From Bacteroidales bacterium (GTDB lineage Bacteria; Bacteroidota; Bacteroidia; Bacteroidales; JAEINX01): a DNA stretch of 46,083 nucleotides. Shown here piece by piece: positions 8,216-17,110 of this stretch. The position numbers and the translations under genes were made by a program. Position 1 is the first letter of the stretch; each line of letters starts with the position of its first letter. Under the pieces are notes generated by a model. It searched no databases. It saw nothing but the letters and a program-made list of their open reading frames with translations, and was not told the origin of the DNA. Where the stretch lies: positions 1-46,083 of the forward strand of contig JAEINX010000018.1 in assembly GCA_016342645.1 (NCBI GenBank). Reading direction: 5' to 3'.

Positions 8216-9103
8216 ATGTATTTTCCATTAGAATATGATGAACCTGTTTTTCGCCCACCAAGCGAGGCCTACTCCTTGATTCTTCAACTAACTTTGGGTT
8301 GTTCGTGGAATCGTTGTGCTTTTTGCGAAATGTATTCATCGAAAAAATTTAAAGTCAGAAAAGAAGAAGATATTATTAAAGAAATAAAAGAAGTTGCTTC
8401 AATATCAACTGATATAAAAAAAGTATTTCTTGCTGATGGAAATGCCATGGTTCTTTCAACAGCAAAACTTCTTAGAATAATCAATGAAATTAACAAAGCG
8501 TTTCCCCGAGTAACAAGAATTTCGGCTTATGCTTTACCAAAAGACATTAACTCAAAAACCGATGACGAACTTAAACAACTTTCGGAAGCAGGTTTAAAAT
8601 TGCTTTATGTTGGAGTTGAGTCGGGCGATGACGAATTATTAAAGCTTATCAACAAAGGAGAAACATTCAATTCGACAGTTGATGGTTTGCAAAAAGCCCG
8701 TAAAGCCGGTATAAAATTATCAGTTATGATTTTGAACGGTTTAGGTGGAAAGAACTATAGTGCTCAACATGCAGAAAATTCGGCAAAGGCAATAAATTTA
8801 ATCCAACCTGAATTCTTATCGACTCTGGTTTTAAGTTTTCCTTACGGAGAAGATCATTTTAAAAAGCGTTTTAAAGGCGATTTCAAAGCATTGTCAACGC
8901 TTGAATTGATTGAAGAAATGAAAATTTTTATTGAAAACTTGGAACTTGAAAATTCTGTTTTCAGAAGCGACCATGCCTCCAATTACCTTGTTTTAAAAGG
9001 AAACTTAAATCGTGATAAGCAAAAGTTTTTAGATAATATTAATAGTGTTTTACAATCGCCGGAAAATGCTTTGCTTAGACCAGAGTGGGCAAGAGGGCTT
9101 TAG
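8216..9103 (+). CDS. Radical SAM protein with CX4CX2C cluster motif
   Basis: A 295-residue radical SAM enzyme. The 4Fe-4S ligands are C29, C34 and C37 in GCSWNRCAFCEMY, so the spacing is CX4CX2C rather than the usual CX3CX2C. Downstream are a VFLADGNAM glycine-containing strand and LLYVGVESGDDELLKLINKG, the typical E-SG and ribose-contact motifs of HemN/YgiQ-type members. The ~290-residue length and absence of extra cysteines argue against an auxiliary cluster. The reaction cannot be assigned. It stands alone between the vitamin operon and an AEC transporter with 112-169 nt gaps. Confidence 0.85.
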   Translation: MYFPLEYDEPVFRPPSEAYSLILQLTLGCSWNRCAFCEMYSSKKFKVRKEEDIIKEIKEVASISTDIKKVFLADGNAMVLSTAKLLRIINEINKAFPRVTRISAYALPKDINSKTDDELKQLSEAGLKLLYVGVESGDDELLKLINKGETFNSTVDGLQKARKAGIKLSVMILNGLGGKNYSAQHAENSAKAINLIQPEFLSTLVLSFPYGEDHFKKRFKGDFKALSTLELIEEMKIFIENLELENSVFRSDHASNYLVLKGNLNRDKQKFLDNINSVLQSPENALLRPEWARGL

Positions 9104-9247
9104 GAATTTTTGATTGATGATTGGGAGATTTGAAAATATGGGAAAGAAAGGAAATATAGGAAAAAAAATCATTTTCCATTATACCATTATATCCTCTATA
9201 CCTTAACCTCAAATATCTATAAAATTTAGAAACTGACTATTTGCACC

Positions 9248-10207
9248 ATGGGTTTTTCAACTATTGTTAATCAAATAATTATTTTAGCAATTCTAACTCT
9301 TTGCGGAACCATTGCTTATAGATTGAAAATTCTTCAGGATTCGGCTAAAAATGTTATTGAAAAGCTGGTTTTTTATATCACTTTACCCTTGTTGATTGTT
9401 ACGAAACTTTCGAGTCTTGATTTTACTGTTGAGATTCTCAGAAACGGAGGAATAGTTATCATCAGCACTTACCTTATTCTGTTTATTCAGGTTTTAGTAG
9501 GAAAAATTTCTGCAAAATTGTTAATGCTAAGAAAGCAACAAGCAGTGATTCACAGCCTACACAGCATGATGGGGAATATTGTTTTTCTGGGTTTTCCATT
9601 GCTCGATACTTTGTTTCCGGGAGGTGAAGCAATTTTATATGCGGCTTTATATCAATTAGTCGTAAATACGGTAATGTGGAGTTATGGAGTTTATCATTTG
9701 AATCCAAATACAAAAGAAAAAGGATTGAGTAATCTGAAAAAACTCATTAACCCAAATACAATTGCATTATGTATAGGGCTATTAATGATGATACTGAGAA
9801 TTCGTTTCCCCCAACTTCTTCAGGTATCTTTGGGTGGTCTTGGAAGCACAACTCTTTATCTTGCTATGATTTATATTGGCATTTTATTGGCACAAACCAA
9901 AATCCGTGAAATGATAAAATCACCCTCTGTTTATGTTCTTTCATTTAATAAACTGTTTCTTTTACCGGTAGTTTTTATTTTCCTGTTTAAATTTGTTTTT
10001 CAAGTTTTAAACTTGGAAATAAATGCTATTGCTTTTTCTGTCCTTATTCTCGAATCTGCGATGCCCTGCATGGTTATTTTAGTGCTTTTGGCAAAAAGAT
10101 ATGGTGGTGACGATAAACTCGCTATGAAAAACTTTTTTGTTTCCACGATTATCAGCCTGCTGAGTTTGCCGTTTGTATTATATATGCTGGAAATTTTTGG
10201 AATTTAA
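9248..10207 (+). CDS. AEC-family (auxin efflux carrier-like) permease
   Basis: A 319-residue membrane protein with about ten helices and family landmarks: the N-terminal ILAILTLCGTIAYRLKIL followed by VIEKLVFYITLPLLIVTKLSS, the central MMGNIVFLGFPLLDTLFPG with its conserved N and G-x-P, and the C-terminal LESAMPCMVILVLLAKRYGGD. AEC proteins export or import organic anions such as malate; the substrate is not evident here. It starts at an ATG with no clear promoter and ends just before a repeat-rich gap. Confidence 0.85.
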   Translation: MGFSTIVNQIIILAILTLCGTIAYRLKILQDSAKNVIEKLVFYITLPLLIVTKLSSLDFTVEILRNGGIVIISTYLILFIQVLVGKISAKLLMLRKQQAVIHSLHSMMGNIVFLGFPLLDTLFPGGEAILYAALYQLVVNTVMWSYGVYHLNPNTKEKGLSNLKKLINPNTIALCIGLLMMILRIRFPQLLQVSLGGLGSTTLYLAMIYIGILLAQTKIREMIKSPSVYVLSFNKLFLLPVVFIFLFKFVFQVLNLEINAIAFSVLILESAMPCMVILVLLAKRYGGDDKLAMKNFFVSTIISLLSLPFVLYMLEIFGI

Positions 10208-10340
10208 AAAAATTCGGACATGGCCCAATTGCAGAATGAATTTTGGCAATGGCAAAGAATTCAGTAACTTTATTAGAAACACGTCGGACTATAATGCAGT
10301 GGCAGTTTTATTTATTTAAGTTGTCAGTAAAGTAAAAATC

Positions 10341-10740
10341 CTCTTTCAATGAAGCATTGATATGTTTCTATAAGATAAATAATTCTTTCGATGAAGCAAA
10401 ATAATCTTTTGATGAGATAAATAACTCTTTCGATAAAATAAAAATATCATTCAATGTGATAAAGAAGTCTTTCGATATAGTAAAATAGTGTTTCGATGGG
10501 TCAAAAGGTTAAATTTTACTTCATCGAAAAGAATAAACGAGCAATCGAAAGGCCTCGATTTATCATCGAAAAGTCTCGATGGATCATTTAAAGGCCTCAA
10601 TGAATCATTGAAAGATTTTTATGGATCACCGAAAGGCCTCGATGGATCACCGAATGGTCTCAATAGGTCTTCGAATGGCCTCAACGGATCATCGAAAGGC
10701 TTCAATGGATCATCGAAAAATTTTACCGGAATATTGATTG
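10341..10740 (+). repeat. Degenerate 21-bp tandem array A (about 19 units)
   Basis: A [T/C]TTTCGATGAAGC-like motif recurs every 21 bp; the ATG (or ATA/ATT) falls at 10349, 10370, 10391, 10412, 10433, 10454, 10475 and 10496. After a poor stretch it resumes with a 1-bp slip at 10558, 10579, 10600, 10621, 10642, 10663, 10684 and 10705. Units in the second half read ATCGAAAGGCCTCGAT plus a short linker, a dyad of ATCGA/TCGAT flanking AGGCCT. Frames through it (for example GTG 10488 to 10751) are by-products of the 21-bp period. The rest of the 10208-10933 gap holds nothing recognisable apart from a short (AAT)n run at 10856-10872 and a promoter. Confidence 0.85.
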
Positions 10741-10851
10741 GTATCAATTAGTCATTAAAAGAAAATTCATTGTAAACCTATTTCAGGATAAGACCATTAT
10801 TTCCCTTATTCCATTATTCCCTTTATTCCCCATATTTCAAAAATTCCCTAC

Positions 10852-10883
10852 TTTAATAATAATAATAATAATTACTACCTTTG
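10852..10883 (+). promoter_or_regulatory. Promoter for the glycogen synthase/phosphorylase gene
   Basis: TTTA (10852-10855), 20 bp, then TACCTTTG (10876-10883) fits the Bacteroidota promoter. The predicted leader to the ATG at 10934 is about 45 nt. Confidence 0.5.
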
Positions 10884-10933
10884 CCGCCTAATAATACAAA
10901 TGAGTAGTAATAATAAATTATTTGATTTAGAAT

Positions 10934-13900
10934 ATGTTAAAACCCGATTATATATTTGAATGCAGCTGGGAAATATGCAACAAAATTGGTGGAATTTACA
11001 CAGTTTTATCAACGAAAGCCAAGAGTATTAAAAGCGGCTTTGATGGTAAATATATACTTATTGGCCCCGATGTATGGAAAGAAACCGGCGAAAATCCCGA
11101 TTTCCTCGAAGACAAATCCCTTTTGAAATGCTGGAAAGAAAAAGCAGAAAATGAAGGCTTAAAACTAAGAACCGGCCGTTGGAATATTGCCGGAAAACCT
11201 ATTGTGGTTCTGGTTGACTTTACACCTTATTTTTCTCAAAAGAATCAAATATTTACTTTATTCTGGGAAAAATTCAAACTTGATTCGATAACAGGCCAAT
11301 GGGATTATATTGAGCCTGCTTTATTTGGCTATGCAGCAGCAAAAACCATCGAAAGTTTTTATAATTATTTTTGTTCGGCTAAGGATAAGATAATCGCTCA
11401 TTTCCATGAGTGGATGACAGGTACAGGTGTTTTGTATTTAGAATTAAATGTCCCCCAGGTTGGAACTGCTTTTACAACCCATGCTACTGTAATGGGGCGG
11501 TCAATTGCCGGAAACGGGCTTCCACTTTATAAAGATATGAAGAAGTTTGATGTCGGCCTGTTGGCTGATCGCTTTGGTGTAAAAGCTAAGCATTCGCTCG
11601 AAAAATTATCGGCAGATTTATCCGATTCTTTCACAACTGTCAGTTCAATAACTGCCGAAGAATGCCATTATTTCTTAAATAAAAAACCCGACATAATTAC
11701 TCCTAACGGTTTTGAAGATTCATTTGTCCCCAATGAAAATGATTTTGAAAATAAAAGAACAATAGCACGAAAAAAATTAATTCAGGTCTCCGAGGCCTTA
11801 TTTAATCAGAAAGTTTCGGAAGACACTTTATTTGTTTTAAATAGCGGACGATACGAATTTAAAAATAAAGGCATCGACCTGTATTTGAATGCTCTCGGAA
11901 ATTTGAATTCAAATAAAAAACCTGATAGAGACATAATCGCTTTTATTTGCGTTCCGGCCGGAAATTTTGGGCCTGATAATAATTTATTGGAGCGAATAAA
12001 AAAAATTGATTATTCAAATCCGGTTTCTAATCAATATCTTACACACAGATTAATTTATGCTGAAAACGATCCCGTTTTGGAATACATCAAAAAAAACAAT
12101 CTGAATAATTCACCTGAAGATAATGTAAAAATCATATTTGTTCCGGCTTATCTTAATGGTAATGACGGTGTTTTCAATCTTGAGTATTATAAACTTTTAA
12201 TTGGCTTTGACATTAGCGTTTTTCCATCGTATTACGAACCATGGGGTTATACTCCTCTCGAAAGCATTGCTTTTCACATTCCTACTGTTACAACCACGCT
12301 TGCAGGTTTTGGTAAATGGGTTAATGAAAAATTCCAACAAAAATACAATGGAGTTGAAATTATAAACCGAAGCGATGATAATGATGATTTTGTTGTAAAC
12401 AATATTTCTGAAAGGATTTGGAATTTCTCAAATATCAAAGGAAAAAACATTGAAAATGCACAAAATGAAGCTTTTGATATTTCAAGAACAGCTCTTTGGG
12501 AAAATCTTATCAATAATTATTGGAATGCTTATTCAATTGCTTTACTGAAAGTACAAGAGCGTTCCGAATTATTTAAAAACAAACAATTGCAATATAATCT
12601 AAAAATATATAAGCCTAGCGAACAAGAAAATCCGGTTTGGAAAAAAGTTCTTGTAAAACCAAATATTCCCGAAAAATTCTCAGGATTACATAAACTGTCG
12701 AAAAATCTGTGGTGGTCATGGAATTTTGAAGCAATTGATTTATTTAAAATGATCGATCCAAAACTTTGGGAAGAACTTGACCATAATCCAATTAGTCTTC
12801 TCGAAGAATTATCTGCTGCAAAATTTGACGAACTAAATATGAACACTGTTTTTCTTGAAAATTACGAAAAAGTATTATCTGATTTCAATAAATATTTAAG
12901 CCAAAAACCAAAAGAAACAGAAACTTCGATAGCATATTTTAGTATGGAATTTGGCCTCCACGAAACATTGAAAATTTATTCAGGAGGCTTAGGTGTTCTG
13001 GCCGGCGATTATTTGAAAGAAGCAAGCGATTCAAACAAAAACATTACAGGTATCGGGCTTTTATATCGTTATGGATATTTCAGTCAAAAATTAAGAACAG
13101 ACGGCGACCAGATTGCAAACTATTTTCCTCAAAAATTTACCCACATTCCAATTCAAGCTGTTAGAGATAATGAAAATAATTGGATTATAATTGAAGTGGC
13201 ATTACCCGGCCGAACGGTTTTTGCAAAAGTTTGGAAAGTTGAAGTTGGAAGAGTTAAACTGTTTTTATTGGATACTGATATTAATGACAACTCGCAATCC
13301 GATAGGTTTATAACTCATCAATTATACGGTGGTGATAATGAAAATCGGTTTAAACAAGAATTGCTTCTCGGGGTTGGTGGAATACGGCTGTTGGAAAAAA
13401 TTAATCTTGAACCGCAGCTTTTTCATTGTAACGAGGGCCATGCCGCTTTTATAGGCATGGAACGACTAAGAACTTTTGTGCAGTTTAAAAACCTACCATT
13501 CGAACAAGCTATTGAAATTGTCAGAGCTTCTACACTTTACACAACTCACACACCTGTTCCTGCCGGCCACGATATTTTTAGCGAAGACCTCCTCAGAACT
13601 TATATTCCTCACTATGCCGACCGCTTGAACCTTAGCTGGAAAGAATTTATGGGTTTGGGAAGAGTTAACGAAAACGATGAAACCGAGAATTTTTCAATGA
13701 GTAATCTCGCAGCTCATTTATCGCAGGAAATCAATGGCGTAAGCCGAATTCATGGCGATGTTTCTAAAGAATTATTTAAAGATCATTATAAAGGTTATTT
13801 TCCTGAGGAAACTCATATTGATTATGTTACAAATGGAGTTCATTATCCTACCTGGACGGCAGAAGATTTGCAGATTTTATATGAAAATGAATTTGGAACT

Positions 13901-15163
13901 GATTTTTTAAACGATCAATCAAATCCTGTTCATTGGGAAAAAATTCAAAATGTTGCCGATGAAAAAATTTATAATATCAAAAGGAAACTGAAAAATAATT
14001 TAAAAGAGTTTTTAGAACTAAAACTTCTTGATGACATGACCTCTCGTCAGGAAGATCCAAAAACCATTTTAAATACTATTTCTTCATTAAAAACCGAAGC
14101 CTTAACAATTGGTTTCGCCAGACGTTTTGCCACTTATAAAAGAGCACATTTAATTTTTAATAATATCGAAAGATTAAAGAAAATTGTAAATGGAAATAAA
14201 CCTGTTCGATTTATTTTCGCAGGTAAAGCTCACCCAAAAGATATTGAAGGCCAGAATTTGATCAAATATATAATTGAAATTTCGCGTTTACCGGAATTTA
14301 TCGGAAAAATTATTTTTCTTGAAAATTATAATATGGATATTGCCAAACGCCTCATTCAGGGAGTTGACATCTGGTTAAACACTCCAACACGGCCTTTTGA
14401 AGCATCGGGAACAAGCGGAGAAAAAGCTGTAATGAACGGAGTTGTAAATCTTAGTGTTTTAGATGGCTGGTGGGCCGAAGGATACCGCAAAAATGCCGGA
14501 TGGGCAATTAAAGAAGAAAGGACTTATGATGACCAAAAATTTCAGAATGAACTTGATTCCGAAACTATTTATAATATTCTTGAAAATGAAATTATTCCGA
14601 TTTATTACAAAACCAACGAAAACAATATTCCTTACGAATGGATTTCTTATATAAAAAATACAATTTCAAAAGTTGCACCTCATTTCACAATGAAACGCAT
14701 GCTGGATGATTATTATGAAAAGTTTTATAATAAGATGAGTAAAAGATCATTACTGTTGCAAGCTAATGATTTTGAAATAGCAGGTGAAATTGCCGATTGG
14801 AAAAAGAAAATTAAAAATAGTTGGAAAAACATAAAAGTAGTTTCGCTTGCACTTCCCGATTCCACTATAAGGCCTCTCGTTTCCGGTGAAATTTTTAAAG
14901 CGGAAATAATTTTGGATTTATCTGATATTAATGCCCATGATATTGGAGTTGAAGTACTTTTCGGCCAAAAAGAAAACGATAGGGTTGAGAAAATTATGTT
15001 TTCAAAGGAGTTAGTTTTATCGGAATCGGATGAGAATATTGGAAAATATGATTGTAATTTTGAAATTCTTAAACCCGGTGTTTTTGATTACGTATTTCGA
15101 ATATTTCCGAAAAATAAATTTCTACCTCATCGTCAGGATTTTTGTTTGGTAAAATGGGCTTAA
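10934..15163 (+). CDS. Fused glycogen synthase (GT3) - alpha-glucan phosphorylase (GT35)
   Basis: A 1409-residue two-enzyme fusion. Residues 1 to ~560 are a eukaryote-type GT3 glycogen synthase: the N-terminal WEICNKIGGIYTVLSTKA loop, and FPSYYEPWGYTPLES with the E-x7-E pair E435/E443. Residues ~580-680 (LHKLSKNLWWSWNFEAI) are the DUF3417 leader found before short bacterial alpha-glucan phosphorylases. The GT35 part follows: SIAYFSMEFGLHETLKIYSGGLG, HCNEGHAAF, TTHTPVPAGHD and EASGTSGEKAVMNG, where K1164 should carry pyridoxal phosphate. One chain would thus hold the polymerising and degrading activities of the storage polymer. The frame is continuous with no sign of error. Both halves keep their catalytic residues. 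Confidence 0.9.
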   Translation: MLKPDYIFECSWEICNKIGGIYTVLSTKAKSIKSGFDGKYILIGPDVWKETGENPDFLEDKSLLKCWKEKAENEGLKLRTGRWNIAGKPIVVLVDFTPYFSQKNQIFTLFWEKFKLDSITGQWDYIEPALFGYAAAKTIESFYNYFCSAKDKIIAHFHEWMTGTGVLYLELNVPQVGTAFTTHATVMGRSIAGNGLPLYKDMKKFDVGLLADRFGVKAKHSLEKLSADLSDSFTTVSSITAEECHYFLNKKPDIITPNGFEDSFVPNENDFENKRTIARKKLIQVSEALFNQKVSEDTLFVLNSGRYEFKNKGIDLYLNALGNLNSNKKPDRDIIAFICVPAGNFGPDNNLLERIKKIDYSNPVSNQYLTHRLIYAENDPVLEYIKKNNLNNSPEDNVKIIFVPAYLNGNDGVFNLEYYKLLIGFDISVFPSYYEPWGYTPLESIAFHIPTVTTTLAGFGKWVNEKFQQKYNGVEIINRSDDNDDFVVNNISERIWNFSNIKGKNIENAQNEAFDISRTALWENLINNYWNAYSIALLKVQERSELFKNKQLQYNLKIYKPSEQENPVWKKVLVKPNIPEKFSGLHKLSKNLWWSWNFEAIDLFKMIDPKLWEELDHNPISLLEELSAAKFDELNMNTVFLENYEKVLSDFNKYLSQKPKETETSIAYFSMEFGLHETLKIYSGGLGVLAGDYLKEASDSNKNITGIGLLYRYGYFSQKLRTDGDQIANYFPQKFTHIPIQAVRDNENNWIIIEVALPGRTVFAKVWKVEVGRVKLFLLDTDINDNSQSDRFITHQLYGGDNENRFKQELLLGVGGIRLLEKINLEPQLFHCNEGHAAFIGMERLRTFVQFKNLPFEQAIEIVRASTLYTTHTPVPAGHDIFSEDLLRTYIPHYADRLNLSWKEFMGLGRVNENDETENFSMSNLAAHLSQEINGVSRIHGDVSKELFKDHYKGYFPEETHIDYVTNGVHYPTWTAEDLQILYENEFGTDFLNDQSNPVHWEKIQNVADEKIYNIKRKLKNNLKEFLELKLLDDMTSRQEDPKTILNTISSLKTEALTIGFARRFATYKRAHLIFNNIERLKKIVNGNKPVRFIFAGKAHPKDIEGQNLIKYIIEISRLPEFIGKIIFLENYNMDIAKRLIQGVDIWLNTPTRPFEASGTSGEKAVMNGVVNLSVLDGWWAEGYRKNAGWAIKEERTYDDQKFQNELDSETIYNILENEIIPIYYKTNENNIPYEWISYIKNTISKVAPHFTMKRMLDDYYEKFYNKMSKRSLLLQANDFEIAGEIADWKKKIKNSWKNIKVVSLALPDSTIRPLVSGEIFKAEIILDLSDINAHDIGVEVLFGQKENDRVEKIMFSKELVLSESDENIGKYDCNFEILKPGVFDYVFRIFPKNKFLPHRQDFCLVKWA

Positions 15164-15182
15164 TGAATTAAAAAAAAAACCT

Positions 15183-15240
15183 CCCGCAGATTACGCAGAT
15201 TAACGCAGAAAAATCACTGATAATCTGCATAATCTGCGGG
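15183..15240. repeat. REP-like long hairpin (CCCGCAGATTA / TAATCTGCGGG)
   Basis: Two 20-bp arms (15183-15202 and 15221-15240) are complementary with one mismatch around an 18-nt loop. Each arm is itself two copies of a GCAGATTA motif. It fills the 93-nt gap between the glycogen gene and OsmC and may stop transcription. A half copy of the same family lies at 25861-25899. Confidence 0.8.
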
Positions 15241-15256
15241 AAACAAAAACAAAAAA

Positions 15257-15673
15257 ATGAAAAATAAAATTGAATGTAATTGGAAAGAAAAAATGGCTTT
15301 TGAAGCTATTGTAAATGATCATAAAATAATGATTGATGCCAATGAAAGCGTTGGTGGTGAAAATAAAGGCCCTCGTCCGAAACCATTGATGTTGGTTTCA
15401 TTAGCCGGTTGTACAGGAATGGATGTGGTTTCAATTTTAAAAAAAATGCGTGTTGATTTTGACGATTTTAGTGTTTCTGTCGAAGGCGAATTAACCGATG
15501 AACATCCAAAGTATTATAAAAACATTAATGTAGTTTATAAATTCAAAGGCAAAAACCTGCCAAAAGAAAAATTGGAGAAAGCAGTTAGTTTGTCAAAAGA
15601 GAGGTACTGCGGTGTAAGTGTAATGCTGGCAAAAGCTACTGAAATCACTTATGAGATAATTGTTGAGGAGTAG
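15257..15673 (+). CDS. OsmC-family peroxiredoxin-like protein
   Basis: A 138-residue OsmC/Ohr-superfamily protein. The two conserved cysteines are present: C52 in SLAGCTGMDVVSILKKM and C118 in LSKERYCGVSVMLAKA, the redox pair that reduces organic hydroperoxides in characterised members. Residues GGENKGPRPKPLMLVSLAGC form the usual active-site lead-in. Length is typical and it should be cytoplasmic. It follows the hairpin at 15183-15240 without an obvious promoter of its own, and ends 49 nt before the convergent Nudix gene. Confidence 0.88.
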   Translation: MKNKIECNWKEKMAFEAIVNDHKIMIDANESVGGENKGPRPKPLMLVSLAGCTGMDVVSILKKMRVDFDDFSVSVEGELTDEHPKYYKNINVVYKFKGKNLPKEKLEKAVSLSKERYCGVSVMLAKATEITYEIIVEE

Positions 15674-15722
15674 TGGAGTATTGGAATGGTGTAATGATGG
15701 ATTTCTGTCAAACCTAAGACCA

Positions 15723-16355
15723 TTATTGACTGATAATTTCACATAATTCACTTAATATCATTGCTGTTGCCCCCCAAATGATTTTCTCGTCAATATTGAA
15801 GCAAGGGGCGTTAATTGTTAATTTATTGAATACTCTAATTTCTTTATAAGCAATATTTTTTTCATCAAGAAAGTGGGAGAATTCTATTTCAAGAATTTCT
15901 TCTACTTCCTTATTATCAGGACAAAAATCCGGTTTTACATTTGAAATACCAATCACCGGTAATACCAAAAAATTACTCGGAGGAATATAAAGCTTGCTTA
16001 TTGAACCAAGAATTTTTACTTTCGAAATATCAATTCCAACCTCTTCTTTCGCTTCACGCAATGCCGTATTAATTAAAGATTTGTCGAAATCTTCAAATCT
16101 TCCGCCCGGAAATGAAATTTGCCCGCTGTGAACGCCTTCATACTCCTGTCTTTGAATAAAAACCGTGTAAACCGAATTTCTATAAGGATAAAAGAGAATA
16201 AGAACAGCTCCTTTTTTTGCCCCATTATGTTTGGCTTTCAATTCCGATTCAATTGAACGCTCAGATGAAGTCATCTTTAATTGCGCTTCAAAACCCGGCA
16301 ATGGTTTAGTTAATTGCTGTTTTAATTCGTTTACAAAATCATTGAATTTTTTCAT
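15723..16355 (-). CDS. Nudix hydrolase, CoA pyrophosphatase-like
   Basis: A 210-residue Nudix protein. The Nudix box lies in FPGGRFEDFDKSLINTALRE followed by AKEEVGI, with the REAKEEVG metal-binding core intact; the upstream VYTVFIQRQEYEGVHSGQISFPGG is the pattern of NudL/PCD1 CoA-diphosphatases. It would hydrolyse CoA or acyl-CoA to phosphopantetheine and 3',5'-ADP. The frame can be extended to a TTG at 16373, but the ATG at 16355 (MKKFNDFVNELKQQ) is the better start. It is divergent from clpS, with a 96-nt shared upstream region. Confidence 0.85.
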   Translation of the reverse strand: MKKFNDFVNELKQQLTKPLPGFEAQLKMTSSERSIESELKAKHNGAKKGAVLILFYPYRNSVYTVFIQRQEYEGVHSGQISFPGGRFEDFDKSLINTALREAKEEVGIDISKVKILGSISKLYIPPSNFLVLPVIGISNVKPDFCPDNKEVEEILEIEFSHFLDEKNIAYKEIRVFNKLTINAPCFNIDEKIIWGATAMILSELCEIISQ

Positions 16356-16420
16356 GAATGAAAATTTCTGCAAATTTCATAATTTTGCATAAAATACTTA
16401 AAATTTTATTTTAATTTATT

Positions 16421-16428
16421 TAACTTTG
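16421..16428 (+). promoter_or_regulatory. -7 element for clpS
   Basis: TAACTTTG, 23 nt before the chosen ATG at 16452. The -33 region is A/T-rich without a clear TTTG. Confidence 0.45.
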
Positions 16429-16451
16429 TTACAATTTAGTTGATTAGAAAC

Positions 16452-16724
16452 ATGAAAAAAGAAAAAACAATTCCATTTAACAAAAATCGGGAATTAGTTG
16501 AAGACATCAAAAAGATTGTTCTTTATAACGACGACTTTAACACTTTTGATTTTGTGATTGACACTTTGGTTGAAGTTTGTAATCATAATGTAAATCAGGC
16601 CGAACAATGTGCATTTATTGTTCATTATAAAGGAAAATGTTCGGTTAAAAGAGGCTCCTTTAATAAATTAAAACCTTTGAAAGAAGAAATGTTAAGAAGA
16701 AGCTTAACTGTTTCTATTGAATAA
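16452..16724 (+). CDS. clpS: ATP-dependent Clp protease adaptor ClpS
   Basis: A 90-residue protein with the ClpS core: IVLYNDDFNTFDFVIDTL (NDD.hT..FV), the central QAEQCAFIVHYKGKCSV in place of A...M..VH..G, and an LRRSLTVSIE ending. ClpS delivers N-degron substrates with N-terminal bulky residues to ClpAP. A longer frame begins at a TTG (16440), but the ATG at 16452 gives the typical length and a sensible leader after the -7 element. It sits just upstream of the secreted-protein cluster with no sign of sharing its regulation. Confidence 0.85.
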   Translation: MKKEKTIPFNKNRELVEDIKKIVLYNDDFNTFDFVIDTLVEVCNHNVNQAEQCAFIVHYKGKCSVKRGSFNKLKPLKEEMLRRSLTVSIE

Positions 16725-16803
16725 AACTTTTTTGAAGCCGATATAAAAAGCCACAGTTTCACAGATTACAAAAAATTAATTTCTATTTCTGATTACATGG
16801 ACA

Positions 16804-16884
16804 AGTCACGGTGTGAATAACTTAACAAACCTTAAGTTGTAATAATTACATTTACACTTTTAAATAATAATTCACACCGTGACT
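16804..16884. repeat. 81-bp terminal-inverted-repeat element, copy 1
   Basis: Perfect 15-bp terminal inverted repeats (AGTCACGGTGTGAAT / ATTCACACCGTGACT) enclose 51 bp. It is always preceded by CA and followed by ATCA. Copies 1 and 2 are nearly identical inside; a second short stem, AACTT/AAGTT, lies just inside the left arm. The rest of the 16725-17110 gap holds a decayed signal-peptide frame (16920) and the promoter for the first propeller gene. Confidence 0.9.
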
Positions 16885-16919
16885 ATCATTGACACTCAAT
16901 AAACAAAAAAAAAGTAAAA

Positions 16920-16979
16920 ATGAAAAAAATAGTAATTATTTTTATATTTTCCTTGGAAATATCAAAAATATTGATTTAA
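16920..16979 (+). pseudogene. 19-residue signal-peptide-like stub
   Basis: The ATG opens MKKIVIIFIFSLEISKILI and then stops; it looks like the beginning of a secreted-protein gene. The promoter for the next gene overlaps its end. An identical stub is kept in the duplicated copy at 18489-18548. Probably a leftover of an earlier duplication; a leader peptide role is less likely because the predicted transcription start is downstream. Confidence 0.35.
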
Positions 16980-16984
16980 CTTTG
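16953..16984 (+). promoter_or_regulatory. Promoter for propeller paralogue 1
   Basis: TTG (16953-16955), 21 bp, then TAACTTTG (16977-16984). The predicted leader is about 120 nt and begins near CTGTCTG (16987-16993), which can pair with CAGACAG (17047-17053). Confidence 0.55.
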
Positions 16985-17110
16985 TACTGTCTGTCGATAA
17001 AATACAATAAAGGCGGGTATTATCAAGAGAATAGAAATTATTTAATCAGACAGGCAAAATTTTGAGTAGAAACATATAAAATAATGTATAGTTTCAAATT
17101 TTAGAAAACC

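Noticed and set aside
10488..10751. 87-residue repeat protein read from array A
   Set aside because: It starts at a GTG in mid-array, covers only the second half, and has no ribosome site or promoter; the openness follows from the 21-bp period.
16356..16373. Upstream TTG start for the Nudix gene
   Set aside because: An ATG six codons downstream gives the normal N-terminus; the TTG extension adds only MQKFSF.
16804..16884. Ordinary rho-independent terminator
   Set aside because: The 15-bp stem encloses a 51-nt loop and has no T-run; exact 81-bp length in four copies points to another role.
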